NCBI GenBank assembly: GCA_031763025.1
Contig: JASSKH010000003.1
Location: 186,001 to 250,000, forward strand
DNA: 64,000 nt
Direction: 5' to 3'
Source of the DNA: Macrocystis pyrifera
Taxonomy: Eukaryota > Sar > Phaeophyceae > Laminariales > Laminariaceae
Shown: positions 10,701 through 22,749 of the stretch, in pieces
How positions within the stretch are numbered: position 1 is the stretch's first letter
Layout of the letters: every line of letters begins with the position of its first letter
Position numbers and translations under genes: made by a program
Notes under the pieces: generated by a model
Database searches by the model: none
Told to the model about the DNA's origin: nothing
What the model saw: the letters and a program-made list of their open reading frames with translations, nothing else

Positions 10701-13700
10701 GACAGTAAACCGTTAATTGTGCCCGTCGACATTATGTATCCTAGAGATAATACGGGTAGGGGTGGAATAAGTGAATTAATTAATTGCTTGACCTAGCGTG
10801 GATTCATTAGTTTTGGCAATAAAGGGAAACGATCTGTATCACGTTCTGCTGAACATTGTGTACTTGACATACAACAGGGTCCTCGCCATGAACGATTGAA
10901 CAAGCAGTGAGTCATGCCTGCACCAATCATCGATGGCAAAGGTGCAAAGGCATTTGGGCGACCGTCTCGTGAAATGGTATTTTTGGAGTAGATCTTTAAC
11001 CGAACAGGTCGTGCCGTAGCGCGTAAGGCTTGCCAAAACCCTCATTTATTCGGTAATCTAAAGCGCGACGCTCAGACGAATCCCGACCGCATAGCCGCGC
11101 TGCGTGCAGCGGGCTGTGTCGACCAGCCAGTTGTGCGCAGCTACCCGGGTAAAAGACGTCATTGTAAAAACCTAACGGCAAAAGGATAATTTCGCGCTTC
11201 ACACGGTCAACACTGTGTTTTCGATATAAATTTTGAGCCAGGAGGGAAGGGGGCATTCGCGTTCAAAATGGCCGGGTCGATCGCACGAGGGAAGAGAGAG
11301 TGCCATGGTCGATTTGCAGCGCTGGTGTTGTGCCGATGGGACTGTCCCGAGTGTCGCCCTCAAATACGAACTGCAACGCTGCCGGAGCTATCATGCAATT
11401 CGGTAGTCTCTATTTAACGAAAATGTTTTAGCCGGGTCGCATGGAAATGGTCGTAGCATCCCGCGAGTCGTGCTCGAAACCGATAATGTAGGCATTGTAT
11501 GCAGCTCTAGTCCGCCAAACTGCCGCCTGGTAAAACTATGGAGGCGAAGAGTACATTTTGAAGTTCGTTCTACTGTAGTATAATCCCCTTTTCCCTGCCG
11601 ACAACCATATCCTTGGCGTCATGCCACTCAATCTATAAACCAGTCGTTTCCATCGTGGTCAAGGAGATGCAAGGTCGTGACTGACGTTGTCAATCCGTGT
11701 AGATGAACAAAACCATCGCGTGGATGAAACAGGTACCGAGGCAGGGAGTGAAATCTACGACGAGCGAGAGCGGCAAGTCGTCGAGAGAAGTTGACGTTTT
11801 ACTGCCCGCTGCCGAGTAGGTGATGACCCGCTTGGAAGGGAGAAAAATCTGACAATCAAGCTCAACATGTATTGGTCGGGAAGGCACGGGTGCCGAGCAA
11901 GTTTAGTCACAATGGTCTTTACGATCGCCACGATCGCTCAAACCACTCCCTCCGCCGAGAAGGTTTGCGCATATATACGCCCTTGCGACATCGCACTAAT
12001 CAGTGATTGAAGATTAAACAAGAAGCCTCGCCACCTGCTGAATATACTTTGCTTGATCAAGCATGCCCCTTGCCACATGCCACCGCTTGATGGAAAGACC
12101 AACAAAGTTTACCACCGCGTGACTCAAACGGTGGGACCCAACATTTGTAGCATCAAAACCATGCCAAACTGTGACGACTATTCCATGCACTCCACATGAT
12201 GCCAAAGTGCTGTGACGACTATTCCATGTAGCAACGAAAAATGTTCGACCCTAAAACTACGTAAACTTCCCCACAATCGTCATTGCGTTGTACAGATGGG
12301 CGCGTAAAATGTCGCTCGCATACGCTGCGCAAACTACGAGCTGCCCCTCAACCACAAGAGCGTGCACAGACTCGAAGAAGACAAACAGCATCGAGCGGTC
12401 AAAAAATATACACATGTCTTTCGGGGGGGAGAACGATTGCTATGGGTCTTAATGTTACGGGGGGACACGAATAATAATAGAACCAAATACGATGTGTGAA
12501 CGTAGGGGGATAATTACGTTTTGGGTATATTGTGGATTCTGATGCTATCGTGGGTTCTGATTATCAAGTTTGGCCCTCCGTAACAACATGTTCGAAGACG
12601 ATCGGACTATTTTCTTAGTGCAGACTCACCCGTCCTGAAACGCTTGTCGCGTCAGCTGCAGCTCCACCACTTGGACAATGCGGGTGAGGCAGCCGTGTTC
12701 CAGCAGGACCTCAACGAAGCCGTCAGGCATGTCTAGCAGCAGGTTCAGAACCTGCGGGGAAAGCAAACGTCGATTCATCCAGGCTCACTCACAACTCTTG
12801 GTACGTCCAAGCCTTACAAAACAATCGCTGGGATGTCAGTTGCAGTATTTTGAAAAAAAAAAAAAAACGTAAGTTTTCGCACACCGGGGTTGCCAGCTAC
12901 AGATGAATGAGTACTGCGATACCGGGGACAAATCAAATATACGCCACCGCAATTCCGCTACTGCTACGAGCTACTGCTGTAACGAAAAGAAATCCACTAA
13001 AAAAACGGTCTGCGTTGTACTCGTACTATGAAAAGTACGCGTAAAAAAACAAATATGCATACCGTCGGTGTGCGGTAGCAGCGGCACTACTGCATTGCGG
13101 CTCGCAATTTACCCATACCGCTCTTGCGGGCAAAGTGAGCCATCGAATATCGTCCTTTCCTTCGTGCAGAAAAACAATATATCAAAGCATCGCTTTCTCG
13201 CGTTCTTGCACATGCTGCACTCAACTAAAGTCGTTGTGAATGGGTGTGACTTGCAGGGTTTCGTGATTGGTACGGACATGAGAAGGTCCTCGGTCTCCTC
13301 CGTTATGAACGTGGTTCGTTCCGCCGGATACAGGCACCGCTAGGAGGAGGGGGGGGGGGGGGGTACTCATGTCACGCATAATCGCAGTCGTATGACCATG
13401 GACTCTCTCATCCCCACAACGTCGGGACGGAGCACGTCGGGTTTTCGCTGACCTGCTAAATGTCTAGTTACGCACGGTTGAGCTGCTGCGCGTAAATACG
13501 TAAGATGTGTACGAAGAAAATGATCTCCTTGGAAAATAGTATCATGCCAGACAGCAGATAGGCCTGTTCGTAGTTATATATGTGAACGTCAAATATTGCG
13601 ACCGTGTCAGGGATGCAAACCCACTACCGAAGGAGTGCTTCGGCCCCGAATTTCTTCGTGGATGGAGGGGCTGGGGTACACACAGGGTTTGAATTAAGAG

Positions 13701-16700
13701 TAAAATGTCGCGACCGTAAGCGAGAAACGAAACAGGGCAAATCCGTGCGTGCGGGAGCAGAAACCCGAGCCTGGAGCAAAAAATCATGGTAAAAATGCCC
13801 ACAGGGGGAATCAAGGGTTGGCGCGTCATCAGCATTGAGCATTCACAATAGCTTCAGAAACATTCAACACATTCCGCTGCCCTAGCAGGTTCGAACGAGA
13901 ATGTTTGAATAAACGGTGAACGAGACGAACTATGAATAACACTGACCTGTAGCTTCGCGTTGAACACCTCTATGTCCGCGTGATCCAAATGTAAAGCATC
14001 GATCAAAACGTACCCAAGCCTGACCACGAACAGTTGAAAAAATGAATGCGAGGGTGACTGTGAAGTGAAACAATTCACAAAGCTGCCGTTATGAGATGTT
14101 GTGCAGGATCGGTATGGTACATATCCAACCCAGGAAACCTGTCCTACAGTAGACCATGCAGGTTCTACAGCTTCAGCCGGCAACATGAGCTAGCATCTGC
14201 CTTGACATATCCATATTGTCACGTAGGAATCGATTATCTGCGCGAGGCGTGAAACATGTCCTGCATATGTAGCTTCCTCCATTGCATCATAAATATTAAC
14301 AAGCGCGAGACGAACGCCTCCATGGTGATAGCGGTGTTCCACGATAAAGGAGACATGCGCACTAGATCACGCCGTGGAACGGCTGCGTACTCTAACAAGA
14401 CTATCCCACCTCCCCGCTGGCACATTGATGGCACCTAAGTGTCTCACTGAACAAACTGCTTTTAACTCACCCTTAAACGGTGTGGCGATTTAGTCAGCAG
14501 TCTCAAAAGATGCAAAAATGGGAATATTCATGATCCTTTCTGCACTTTGAATATGTTTCAACCTGCAGTCTTTTTCCCTACAAAACCCTACGATGCGGCA
14601 GTACACTCACCGCTTCATGGTGTTTCCTGCCAAGGCTGTTTCTCTTTCCTGCGAAAGGCAAGCAAAAGGTACGCAATATAGGGGTGAGACTAAGGAGAAG
14701 ACGAGTTCAATACGGCGAGGCCCGTGATTTGAAGAGGGCATTGGAGAAAGGGTGCTAAAATTTCAACTCAGCGTCAGCTGGAACGATACCAGGTACATGA
14801 TATTAATGACATCAACACGGGCATGTGGCACGCAAAGCCAAAAAAGGTCGCGCGTTTTGGAGGGTCCCTCAATGTGCGTACCGGCAGGCTCGCTGCAATC
14901 TGGGTAGGACCCCATTTCAACCGCGTCAATGAGCAATTGAAACCACACGTGAGCATGGTCGACAAGTCTGAAGAGGGCCTGATGTGAGTAGCGGGCGCAC
15001 CATGCACAAACGAATAACTCCCATACTTAGCTCCATTAATACGGCTAAACTGACCCGCCCTTAGTAGTATCGTACGTGCTTCCCTAAAGGCAAGGCTTCA
15101 GTTGGTAGCAGTGGATCTAGACGCAGCATTCAACCAAGATGTCATCTACAAGCCAACGACGGTTCGTAAGGCTTCAAGGGGATGGCAGAGGATGCAATAG
15201 GTATGCTCATGAGCTGTGCTAGGGTAGGGGTTGCAACTAGGCGCTTTTGAAGGGTATGGCAAGGGTTGCATGAGGGTATGCTCAAGAACCTTGTTAAGTA
15301 GGGATTGCAGTTAGGGGGTACGGCAGGTTTGCAGATAGGTATGCTCACGAGACGTGCTCGGGTAGGGGTTGCAATTAGGAGTTTACCACGGGTATGGCAC
15401 GGGTTGCAATTAACTTGCTGCGGTAGGATAGGGGATGAAATTAAGGGCTGTCCTGCAACACCCAAATATTTATCAAGCTCCTCGTCTGAGGTGCTGCTCA
15501 CCCATTGTATCCATCGTACTTTAGTATACGAGGGATTTGATGCGCAATTTTGAAGGTTACTCGATAGGTGCCTTGGCCGGTGCGATTCCGTATAGGGCTT
15601 AGATTTCAACTTTTTCGGATTGGTTGTTGGCTTCTCAACTCAGGAGTCCCAAAAATGAGGCTGGTAGGTGCTACCGCTACAGCTACCGCTATCGTAGTAC
15701 ATGTTTCACCTCTTGCGTTAACCGGGCGCTCAAAAGAAAAAGGCCCTGCAGAACCTGCACCAGGAGGGGTACGCGTCCTTCCCCCCACGGAAACGCCGGG
15801 TAGGTCGATCGCACACAGCAGGCGAGCACCTCCAGCGACCCAACAAACAACCCAAGAGGATTAGAAGCAGTCAGAAAGACAGGAGAAAGAACGGGTGGAA
15901 CACGCCATGAAGAGAAAAAAGGCGTATGTCGATGTATACAAAGCGGCGGCTTTCACTATAAACCGGGTAGGGTAGAGCGATGCACGATAATTGTGCCGCT
16001 GTCCCACAAAGATGTATCCAGAAAAAGAAGCGTTCTACGATAGAGGTTCAACCTAATTTTTCTGAGGCTCCTCACTTAAGGAGCTTAAGACACCACACCC
16101 GAAAACTGACTTCAGCAAAAATCAAATTGCACCTCGATGAATAATTCCATTATACAAAAACGTCATTTTTCGAAACAAGATCGGCATTCCGACGATTTTG
16201 GGTCAGGGAACTCCGTCATTCAGAGAACATTTTATCGGAAATGTGCTACCTCTATCGTATAACGCGTCAAATGCACGACTATTCGTACGCACAATTCGAT
16301 ATATAGGGTAAAAGCGTGCGAGAGAGCTCAAAACATAACTTCGCCCGTGGGAGCAGGACTAGCCCTCTCTGCACAATAGCCTTACCGAAAGCAGCAGCTC
16401 CAGCAAGTCCTCTGACTTCCTCAGCTCGGCGAACGCGCTTTTCTTGGAAGTGCCAACAACATTTAAAATGCGGCACGAGAAGTAGAGCACAAGGGCTGGT
16501 CGAGATGCCTGCAGGGAGCAGCAGCAAACGTGTAGATGTTGTGGCAATTCGAAAAATAAGCCCAAATTTGACACCACAGCAAACACTCACGGAACTTTGC
16601 TGCGGTACTCAACGAAGCCCACATACATGTTTTATTGCGCCACTGTTTGATGGCAATAAAAATGCTCGGGGGCAAACATGATAAACGGGAGATGCCGCAA

Positions 16701-19700
16701 CTCGCATCATCATGCATCAAATCAAAGGCAACACCATGCAGGGGCGTGGCCCCTACTCCCGTTGGGCGGTTATGCTCTACCAACTCCTAAAAAATATCAC
16801 AACCGAGCGTCAACAGAAGCTCACACCAAGCAGCTGACCCGGCCACGATGTCAACGAGCGTGGACAAATATAGGAGTAACGCTATGGTCGGGGGGGGGTA
16901 CATCTGACAAGTGTGGTTTGGTAATGTTCTTCAAATTCCCAACATGAGGAGCTCTACGCTTTTACTGCAGCACTATTAATACATCAGCCAATATACCGAC
17001 CTTCTGTGGTAAACAATGTTCGCGCACTCCGCGAATAACGAAGAGTACTATAATAATACGACTACCGTAGTATTAAACACACATGGACTTGCAAAGATAG
17101 TGGGTACCTGGTATGTACTATAGGCCCAAAATTGAGTATTTATGGATTCAGAGCCCTGTCAGTCACAAAAACGTTGGATTAAAGCGTATCCCCTCGGTGA
17201 CACTGTGGTAGAAACGTACCGATACAATAAAACGTGACATGACTCATCACCTTCAGCAAAGCAACGAGCATGTCTAGCCCTCCTAAGCGGACGAACGCCG
17301 TCTGTCCCGCCGGCTGATCCCATATGGCATTGTTCAGGCACTTTAGCGCCATCAAACTGACGCGGTGCCCACTGGCTGCATCGCCATCCTCCTTTGCTGC
17401 CTTCACGTATAGCCCCAAAGCCTAACAGCAGTACAGGGAATACATGACGTGCAAGGTCTGAGTGCTGCTAAATAACGGCACGCATATGATCGTGTTCACG
17501 CCAGAAATCGGCCGCAGAATACCTCTTGATATCTTGCTGTCTTTACAATTTTTTCGTAAAAGAGGCTAATTCTACTAACTGTTACTATTCTGTCAACGTG
17601 CATGCCAAAGGAAATAGCGAACTCTGTACAATTGGTGTCGTCATGCTGGGCAATGAGCGAGAATACCAATGCGATCGCTCTAGTGCAGAGTGCTGCAATA
17701 TCCGTCCCAACACCCGGCGGCAGCGGGAATTGACGGGAAACAGCGAGCTACCCTCTGCTCTACGCTTACTGCCACCACAACTATTAATAATGGTATCGCG
17801 TACACCGACCTATCATGCAGCTCATAATTTGTATGAGCGTTTATTCTTGGCTGTAACCTACCGCGGTAGACATGTGTGGCGTCTTCCAAGAAGAACACGC
17901 CGTGCAGCATTTTATTTGCTCAGATCCATGTGCGCAAAAAACGGCAAAAACGAACCTCGTCATTCATTAGTATCTCCGCTCCCTGCCTCTCCCTGAGCAG
18001 TATCCGTGCCGCCAACAGTGCCTCCGCCTCCACTGTCACCAAGCATATACAGGCGCAAACACAGCACAAACAGCGAACACAGCAAATACAGCAGATGCAA
18101 CAGACGGATGGTCGGGTATGTAAGTGCATAGGAACGGTCGACCTGCCATTAGAGAGTTCACGACCAATTCGATATCAGATCTTTCGATTGCTCAACTACT
18201 GATAATTCTGGATGTTTCACTGATCATCAAACGCACACACGCAAATTTTGACCCTGCTCCCACTTGGCACTCTATCCCACGCCGACCTGGTCCTGATCGG
18301 GCCTGAGACCTCCACACTGAACCTGGGTATGTCAGCACTAATAGTTCGCCGGCAGGGCCCACCAAGCACCCTGATCCCACGCCGACCAAAATAGAGGATC
18401 GGCCTCAGCAATTTGAGAGCCGGCGGCAGCCAGCAAACCATTTGGTCGAATATTTGGTTATCCCCCCTCCGATCTGTACACGTAGTCTATCGATTCAGGG
18501 TAAAACGAGTACCTGGTTTTAGGTATTAGTAGAGATCACGAAGAACAGTATCCCCGTGAGATTATGCACTATTTTATAGAACAATTGGATAAGGTAGCGG
18601 CGAATCACAGGATTCTGGATTAGTCTCACGGCTACCAAAACCGACTGAGGTCTGAGAGCCGTCGCTGACTGCTGTGCCGACTACTCTGTAGCATACGCAC
18701 GTACTCGTAGAACGGAGCAGCACCGAGTACGAAGTGCAGACAGCAGCAGCAGGGTAAGAGCAGAGTTAGGCGTACTCGTCTCCATGTTGTACGTGTATAC
18801 CTGATATCACATTACTTCACGACTGCGATACTACTATAACCTTGTAACTTGTAAAGATGACCTGGTACCTTGTGCTCGCAGTCTACATACCTGGTATAAA
18901 ATAGGGTGTCAGCCGAAACCAGGTACATCTGGTCCCTTTTGGACCAAAAACAGGTGCACACTAAACACGTCAACAATACACGCCGGGAGGCCTGCGATTG
19001 GCCAGCCTCACATCGTACGTACCTGTTTTAGGATTGAAACTGGTCAGATACACCTGGATTTGTCTACTTTTGTGGTACATTGTCCATTATTAAGAGTAGC
19101 TTGCAACCGTTTGTGTCTGATTTTGAGTCAATCAGAGGTCGTACGAGTACGTACACTGCTGTTTCTTCTCTTCGTATGCCGGTCTCCGGCCCCTCGGCTG
19201 TCGGTTCCAATTCTTACGTGTAAACTTTGTACGTACGTATCTATGATATCTGGTGCAAACATACGTACGCTGATTTCATTTTTTCTTCTTTGGGGTGTAG
19301 GATGTGCTTCACTTATGATGTGTTCTGGTGGGACTGGTGTTGTTATAGGCCAAAGACAGTACAGCAGTACAAGCGATTCCTCGAGAATGGCAAAGAGGAT
19401 TCAAAGCTGGCAGACGGGGCGGTGGGGCGGTGGGGGCAGAAGAAATGTTCTTGGCGCCCCGGCCGTGTTGTAATAAACGAAGCCGTGTGATCCTCCGCAG
19501 GTCCGAGTGGGGCCCGAGGTGCCTATACCCGAAAACAACACAATTTAGATTCCGGAGGCCGCACGTTCCCCTTCTGTTCAGGTCCTGAAAAAAAATGTTT
19601 GTGATTTCTCACGGCGAAAAAACAACTACTCGTGGCGTGTGCTTATTGCTCCGTTTCATAATTTACCTGTTTTTGGCTCAAAGGGAACAGGTGAACCTTT

Positions 19701-20405
19701 TTCGGCTTTTACTGTGATTAATACATTTTTTATGTCAACCCCTTGGCAGTACTGCGGTCGCCTTCACGGCCGCGATTTGCCTACATTATCGGTTATTACG
19801 GGCATGCGCGGAGCCAAGCCGGGTGTCAGCCCGCCGCGGCGAAGCTCCCCTTGAATGGTATGACGTCTCACCTTCCAGGGCCAAGGCTCGACTCATCTGC
19901 ATTCCGTTAGCTTCGACCGTGTGATGCAGCAATTGCAGCACAACCCGCACCATTGCTTGCTTGTTGTTGAGCCCGCAGACAGGCCCGAGAGCCCATGTGG
20001 CTGAGTAGCAATATCATATACAGGAGCAAGCCATCAACGAGCGGTATCACACATCACGAAATACAGAGAGAAATGGATCCAAAATCAGGAGATGGCCAAG
20101 TGGTGATGCACTCAATTCTTTGCATACAGAATTGTGCCGTTCCCTGCAGAGGTAAGGGCTATCAGACGTGACTTTCTTGCCATTTGCGCCTACCCTCATA
20201 TGTTGGTGAAAGCATGCTCGACGACCGTGCTGTTCGCAGCCGCTTGCAGGGTGCAACTTGAGCTGGGCTCGTCTTCTCGTCAAGTTTCGAAATAGCTTAC
20301 TAGCTTACCTTCATGATCGATCGAGAAATTGCGCAAGATGGTGGCCCATGACTCTGCAGGGATGGATGCTATGCCTCCTTTCGCGGCAGCAAGGAAGAGA
20401 TCCAT
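7719..20405 (-). CDS. Ric-8/synembryn homologue (G-alpha chaperone/GEF), 9 exons
   Basis: Exons in transcript order (minus strand): 20405-20309, 18032-17956, 17421-17251, 16508-16386, 14978-14797, 14019-13947, 12751-12630, 8731-8608, 8021-7719. All use GT-AG borders, and phases join without a break to give about 423 aa. The family (synembryn, an armadillo-like helical solenoid) folds G-alpha subunits and promotes their nucleotide exchange in the cytosol. Visible landmarks: ALKCLNNAIWDQP (about residues 82-94), matching the LKCLCN helix; LGYVLIDALHL followed by VLNLLLDMP; LTPALLVLNKMVLAS followed by IFPPQDDE, matching VLPPLRD; and LRARLMKQM followed by CDLLFNLC near 370. The start is the first Met of the 32-codon first exon, whose single overhanging base completes the next codon. 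The 14978-14797 exon uses a weak donor (gtacct) and is least certain. The protein stops soon after the solenoid, short of the usual 530-560 aa. Introns hold a LINE fragment and simple repeats. Confidence 0.85.
9330..9990 (+). mobile_element. Non-LTR retrotransposon (LINE) reverse transcriptase fragment
   Basis: An open frame carries the reverse transcriptase catalytic motif YADD (in GMLYADDAGLASKS), then FLYLGGII, then LYGCATWTLRAEQFAKLRTA, the thumb/connection region typical of LINE ORF2. The 5' part of the element (endonuclease, palm start) is missing. The frame breaks after VIGFQRR, so this is a dead fragment. It lies in an intron of the Ric-8 gene, in the opposite orientation. A second fragment of the same family, overlapping and extending further 3', is at 44020-44720. 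Confidence 0.85.
13349..13363. repeat. Homopolymeric G run
   Basis: An uninterrupted run of about 15 G follows GAGGA in an intron of the Ric-8 gene. Confidence 0.8.
15195..15420. repeat. Degenerate tandem repeat in a Ric-8 intron
   Basis: Three units of about 65-73 bp start with GGTATGCTCA at about 15200, 15273 and 15338. Each contains GGGTAGGGGTTGCAATTAGG or a variant. A shorter GGGTATGGCAAGGGTTGCA submotif also recurs. Confidence 0.75.
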
Positions 20406-20549
20406 CGCAACACCTCCCTCTGCATATCCTGCTTGTCTCGCCCTCCGAAAGAATATTTGAACCCAATGGAGTTCCACGAAATAGCTATGCAACAAATTCA
20501 GCGAAATAACGGGGAACGGGGTACGATGCTGGACTATATACCAGTACTT
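20406..20549 (-). promoter_or_regulatory. 5' flank of the Ric-8 gene
   Basis: Sequence immediately upstream of the proposed start codon. It should contain the 5' untranslated region and core promoter. No TATA box or other element stands out, and a SINE begins about 145 bp upstream of the start. Confidence 0.3.
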
Positions 20550-20860
20550 GTGATGACTCGTTCGCACCCATATCGCGTGCCTGTCAAGATCAATTTCGTG
20601 GGTTCAAGTCCCACCGAGTGCATGCTCATAGGGACTTTTTCTTGCAAAAAAAAATTGATAAGCCGAAAGCGCGAAAGCGTGAGTTGGCTACATTCGATGA
20701 AAATCGACGAGCAGTGGGAATGCTGAACCCTACTATGCGCGACAAAAAATAAAGGCACGTACCGGGGGGGAAAAGGGACGACACCTGTGACCACGGCTTG
20801 TCCAGAAGATCGTCGAGGGTAAAACCTCCTACGAGTGGGCTGGGAAGTAAAAGTGATGGA
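20550..20860 (+). mobile_element. tRNA-derived SINE, copy A
   Basis: About 280-310 bp matching 51072-51400 in the same order. The head contains a tRNA-like T arm with the pol III B-box sequence GTGGGTTCAAGTCCCAC, whose GTGGG/CCCAC stem is perfect in this copy. A conserved body follows (AGATCAATTTCG, GACTTTTTCTTGCA, GCGAAAGCGTGAGTT, ACATTCGATGAAAATCGA, GGGACGACACCTGTGACC, GGCTTGTCCAGAAGATCG). The A-box half is poorly conserved here. The copy ends in A-rich DNA followed by an AT dinucleotide run (20866-20892). Confidence 0.8.
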
Positions 20861-20865
20861 TAAAA

Positions 20866-20892
20866 AATATATATATATATATATATATATAT
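20866..20892. repeat. AT dinucleotide microsatellite
   Basis: About 13 uninterrupted TA/AT dinucleotides directly after the SINE tail. Confidence 0.9.
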
Positions 20893-20966
20893 CCTTCCTT
20901 ACGTTTACGTACGTACGACGTACCGTACAATGTATGTACGATACACACGAACGAGCATAACCGCGA

Positions 20967-21329
20967 CGCAAACCGTCAGTCGGCGAAGCACCCATACGGC
21001 GTCGTCTCGCCTGGCGTCTTCGGGCAAGAGCTCTGTAGACGATGCTGCAGAGTGTATTGTGCCAGGTATGTATTTTATATGGACACTTCTAATCGAAGAG
21101 CTTTTTTTTTTTTTTATTTCCATAAAATTTCCGTAAATTTTCGCGCAACGCAAACCGTCAGTCGGCGAAGCACCCATACGGCGTCGTCTCGCCTGGCGTC
21201 TTCGGGCAAGAGCTCTGTAGACGATGCTGCAGAGTGTATTGTGCCAGGTATGTATTTTATATGGACACTTCTAATCGAAGAGCTTTTTTTTTTTATTTCC
21301 ATAAAATTTCCGTAAATTTTCGCGCAACT
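20967..21329. repeat. Tandem duplication, 182-bp unit
   Basis: Two almost identical copies (20967-21148 and 21149-21329) differ mainly in the length of an internal T run (about 14 versus 10). Each starts CGCAAACCGTCAGTCGG and ends AAATTTTCGCGCAA. The near identity indicates a recent event. Confidence 0.93.
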
Positions 21330-21537
21330 TTGATATTTGAGGTAGATAGATGGATGTTGTTGTTCCTGTTTTCTTTTCGAAATATATGTCTTATTATTGC
21401 TGATGTTTTATTATTTTTTATTACTTCTGGATAATTTCACGAATAGTGACAGAACGCCTCCTCCGTATCTTGATACATAGTTCTCCAGTTATTTCCAAAC
21501 TTTGGAAATTCTGGAAAAAAAGCTCTCCAGACAAGAA

Positions 21538-22266
21538 TAGAGTGTCTGCGCAAAATATTTTTGTTTATCAAGGATTTCCGTCAAAAGGTAAGGCCAGATC
21601 TTATGCAATATTTTTTGAGTGATTGAAAAAGGCAGGAAGTCGGATTTTCCTGCGGCAAAAAGCCACACCAGATCGGTGCGCCATGTGCCGTCTTATGGTG
21701 TTTTTGGTTTTATTTCATGGGAGAACAAAAAAAAAAGAACAGAACCGAGATCTTGATGTTTCCTTGAACTCTACGTACGTGGACCACGACACGAACGAGT
21801 CGTTCACGCCGGGTTGGGCGATCAACCTTCACCACCAGCTCCTCCAAGGAAGGAACGGAACGTGGAACCTCCTGGGGAGCTGCGTAAGGGGTCGCTGGAC
21901 CAGCAAGGAGCTCTCGCTCTCGCGGAGCATGAGCTGCTCGCGGCCGTCGTAGTCAGAAAAGAAGAACGTTAGATTGTTTTGATACTGCTGTAGTCTCGTC
22001 CTATTCGTATCCAAAGTTGTTTTGCCTAGAGCAGCTGCAGTTGGGCGGCCGCAAGGGACGCGATGGTGGCCAAGGTATTGATGCCCTCTCTCTCCGTAGT
22101 GGCCGATAATAATCGAAAGCCTTTCGGCATGCGCATAATCGTAGACGAAAAACAGCTAACTGGATTCTTGCGTTTGAAAAAAAAACACTCGCGGCAGCGG
22201 CAGCACTTTTTTTTGTACCAAACGAGCCGACACAAGAAGTCGTGCAAGCAGCAGCAGTACCTACCT

Positions 22267-22297
<31 letters not shown>

Positions 22298-22713
22298 CAA
22301 TAAGCAGCAGCAAGCACTAACAGGCAGAAGTGCGATCTATCTTGCGCTCCTCGACACTCGCTGTGCAAGCAACGCCGCCACAACGAGAAGATCGCCCTCC
22401 TTCTTCGTCGTCCTCTCTGGCCGAAAAGGGGTCGAAGCGGCGAAGATCAGGGGCGTGGCGGCTAGAGTGCACGTGCTTGCAGCACCAGCAGCGCCTGCGA
22501 CAGCTCTTGCAGCAGCGCTTGCTTGAGGCAGCTCTCTCGCTTCCAGCAGCGCTTGCTCGCAGCAGCGCTTGCTCGCAGCAGCGCTTGCTTGCAGCAGACC
22601 TTGCTTGTGTGCAGCAGCGCTCGCTTGCAGCAGCGCTCATGTTTGCAGTAGCGCCTGCTCACCGCAGTGCTTGCTTGTTGTCGCAGTGTTTCCAGCAACA
22701 ACAGCACTTACTT

Positions 22714-22749
<36 letters not shown>

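Noticed and set aside
20534-20995. 153-codon minus-strand frame near the 182-bp duplication
   Set aside because: It overlaps the SINE and an AT microsatellite, and its copy-like relatives appear in the duplicated unit. Repeat-derived.
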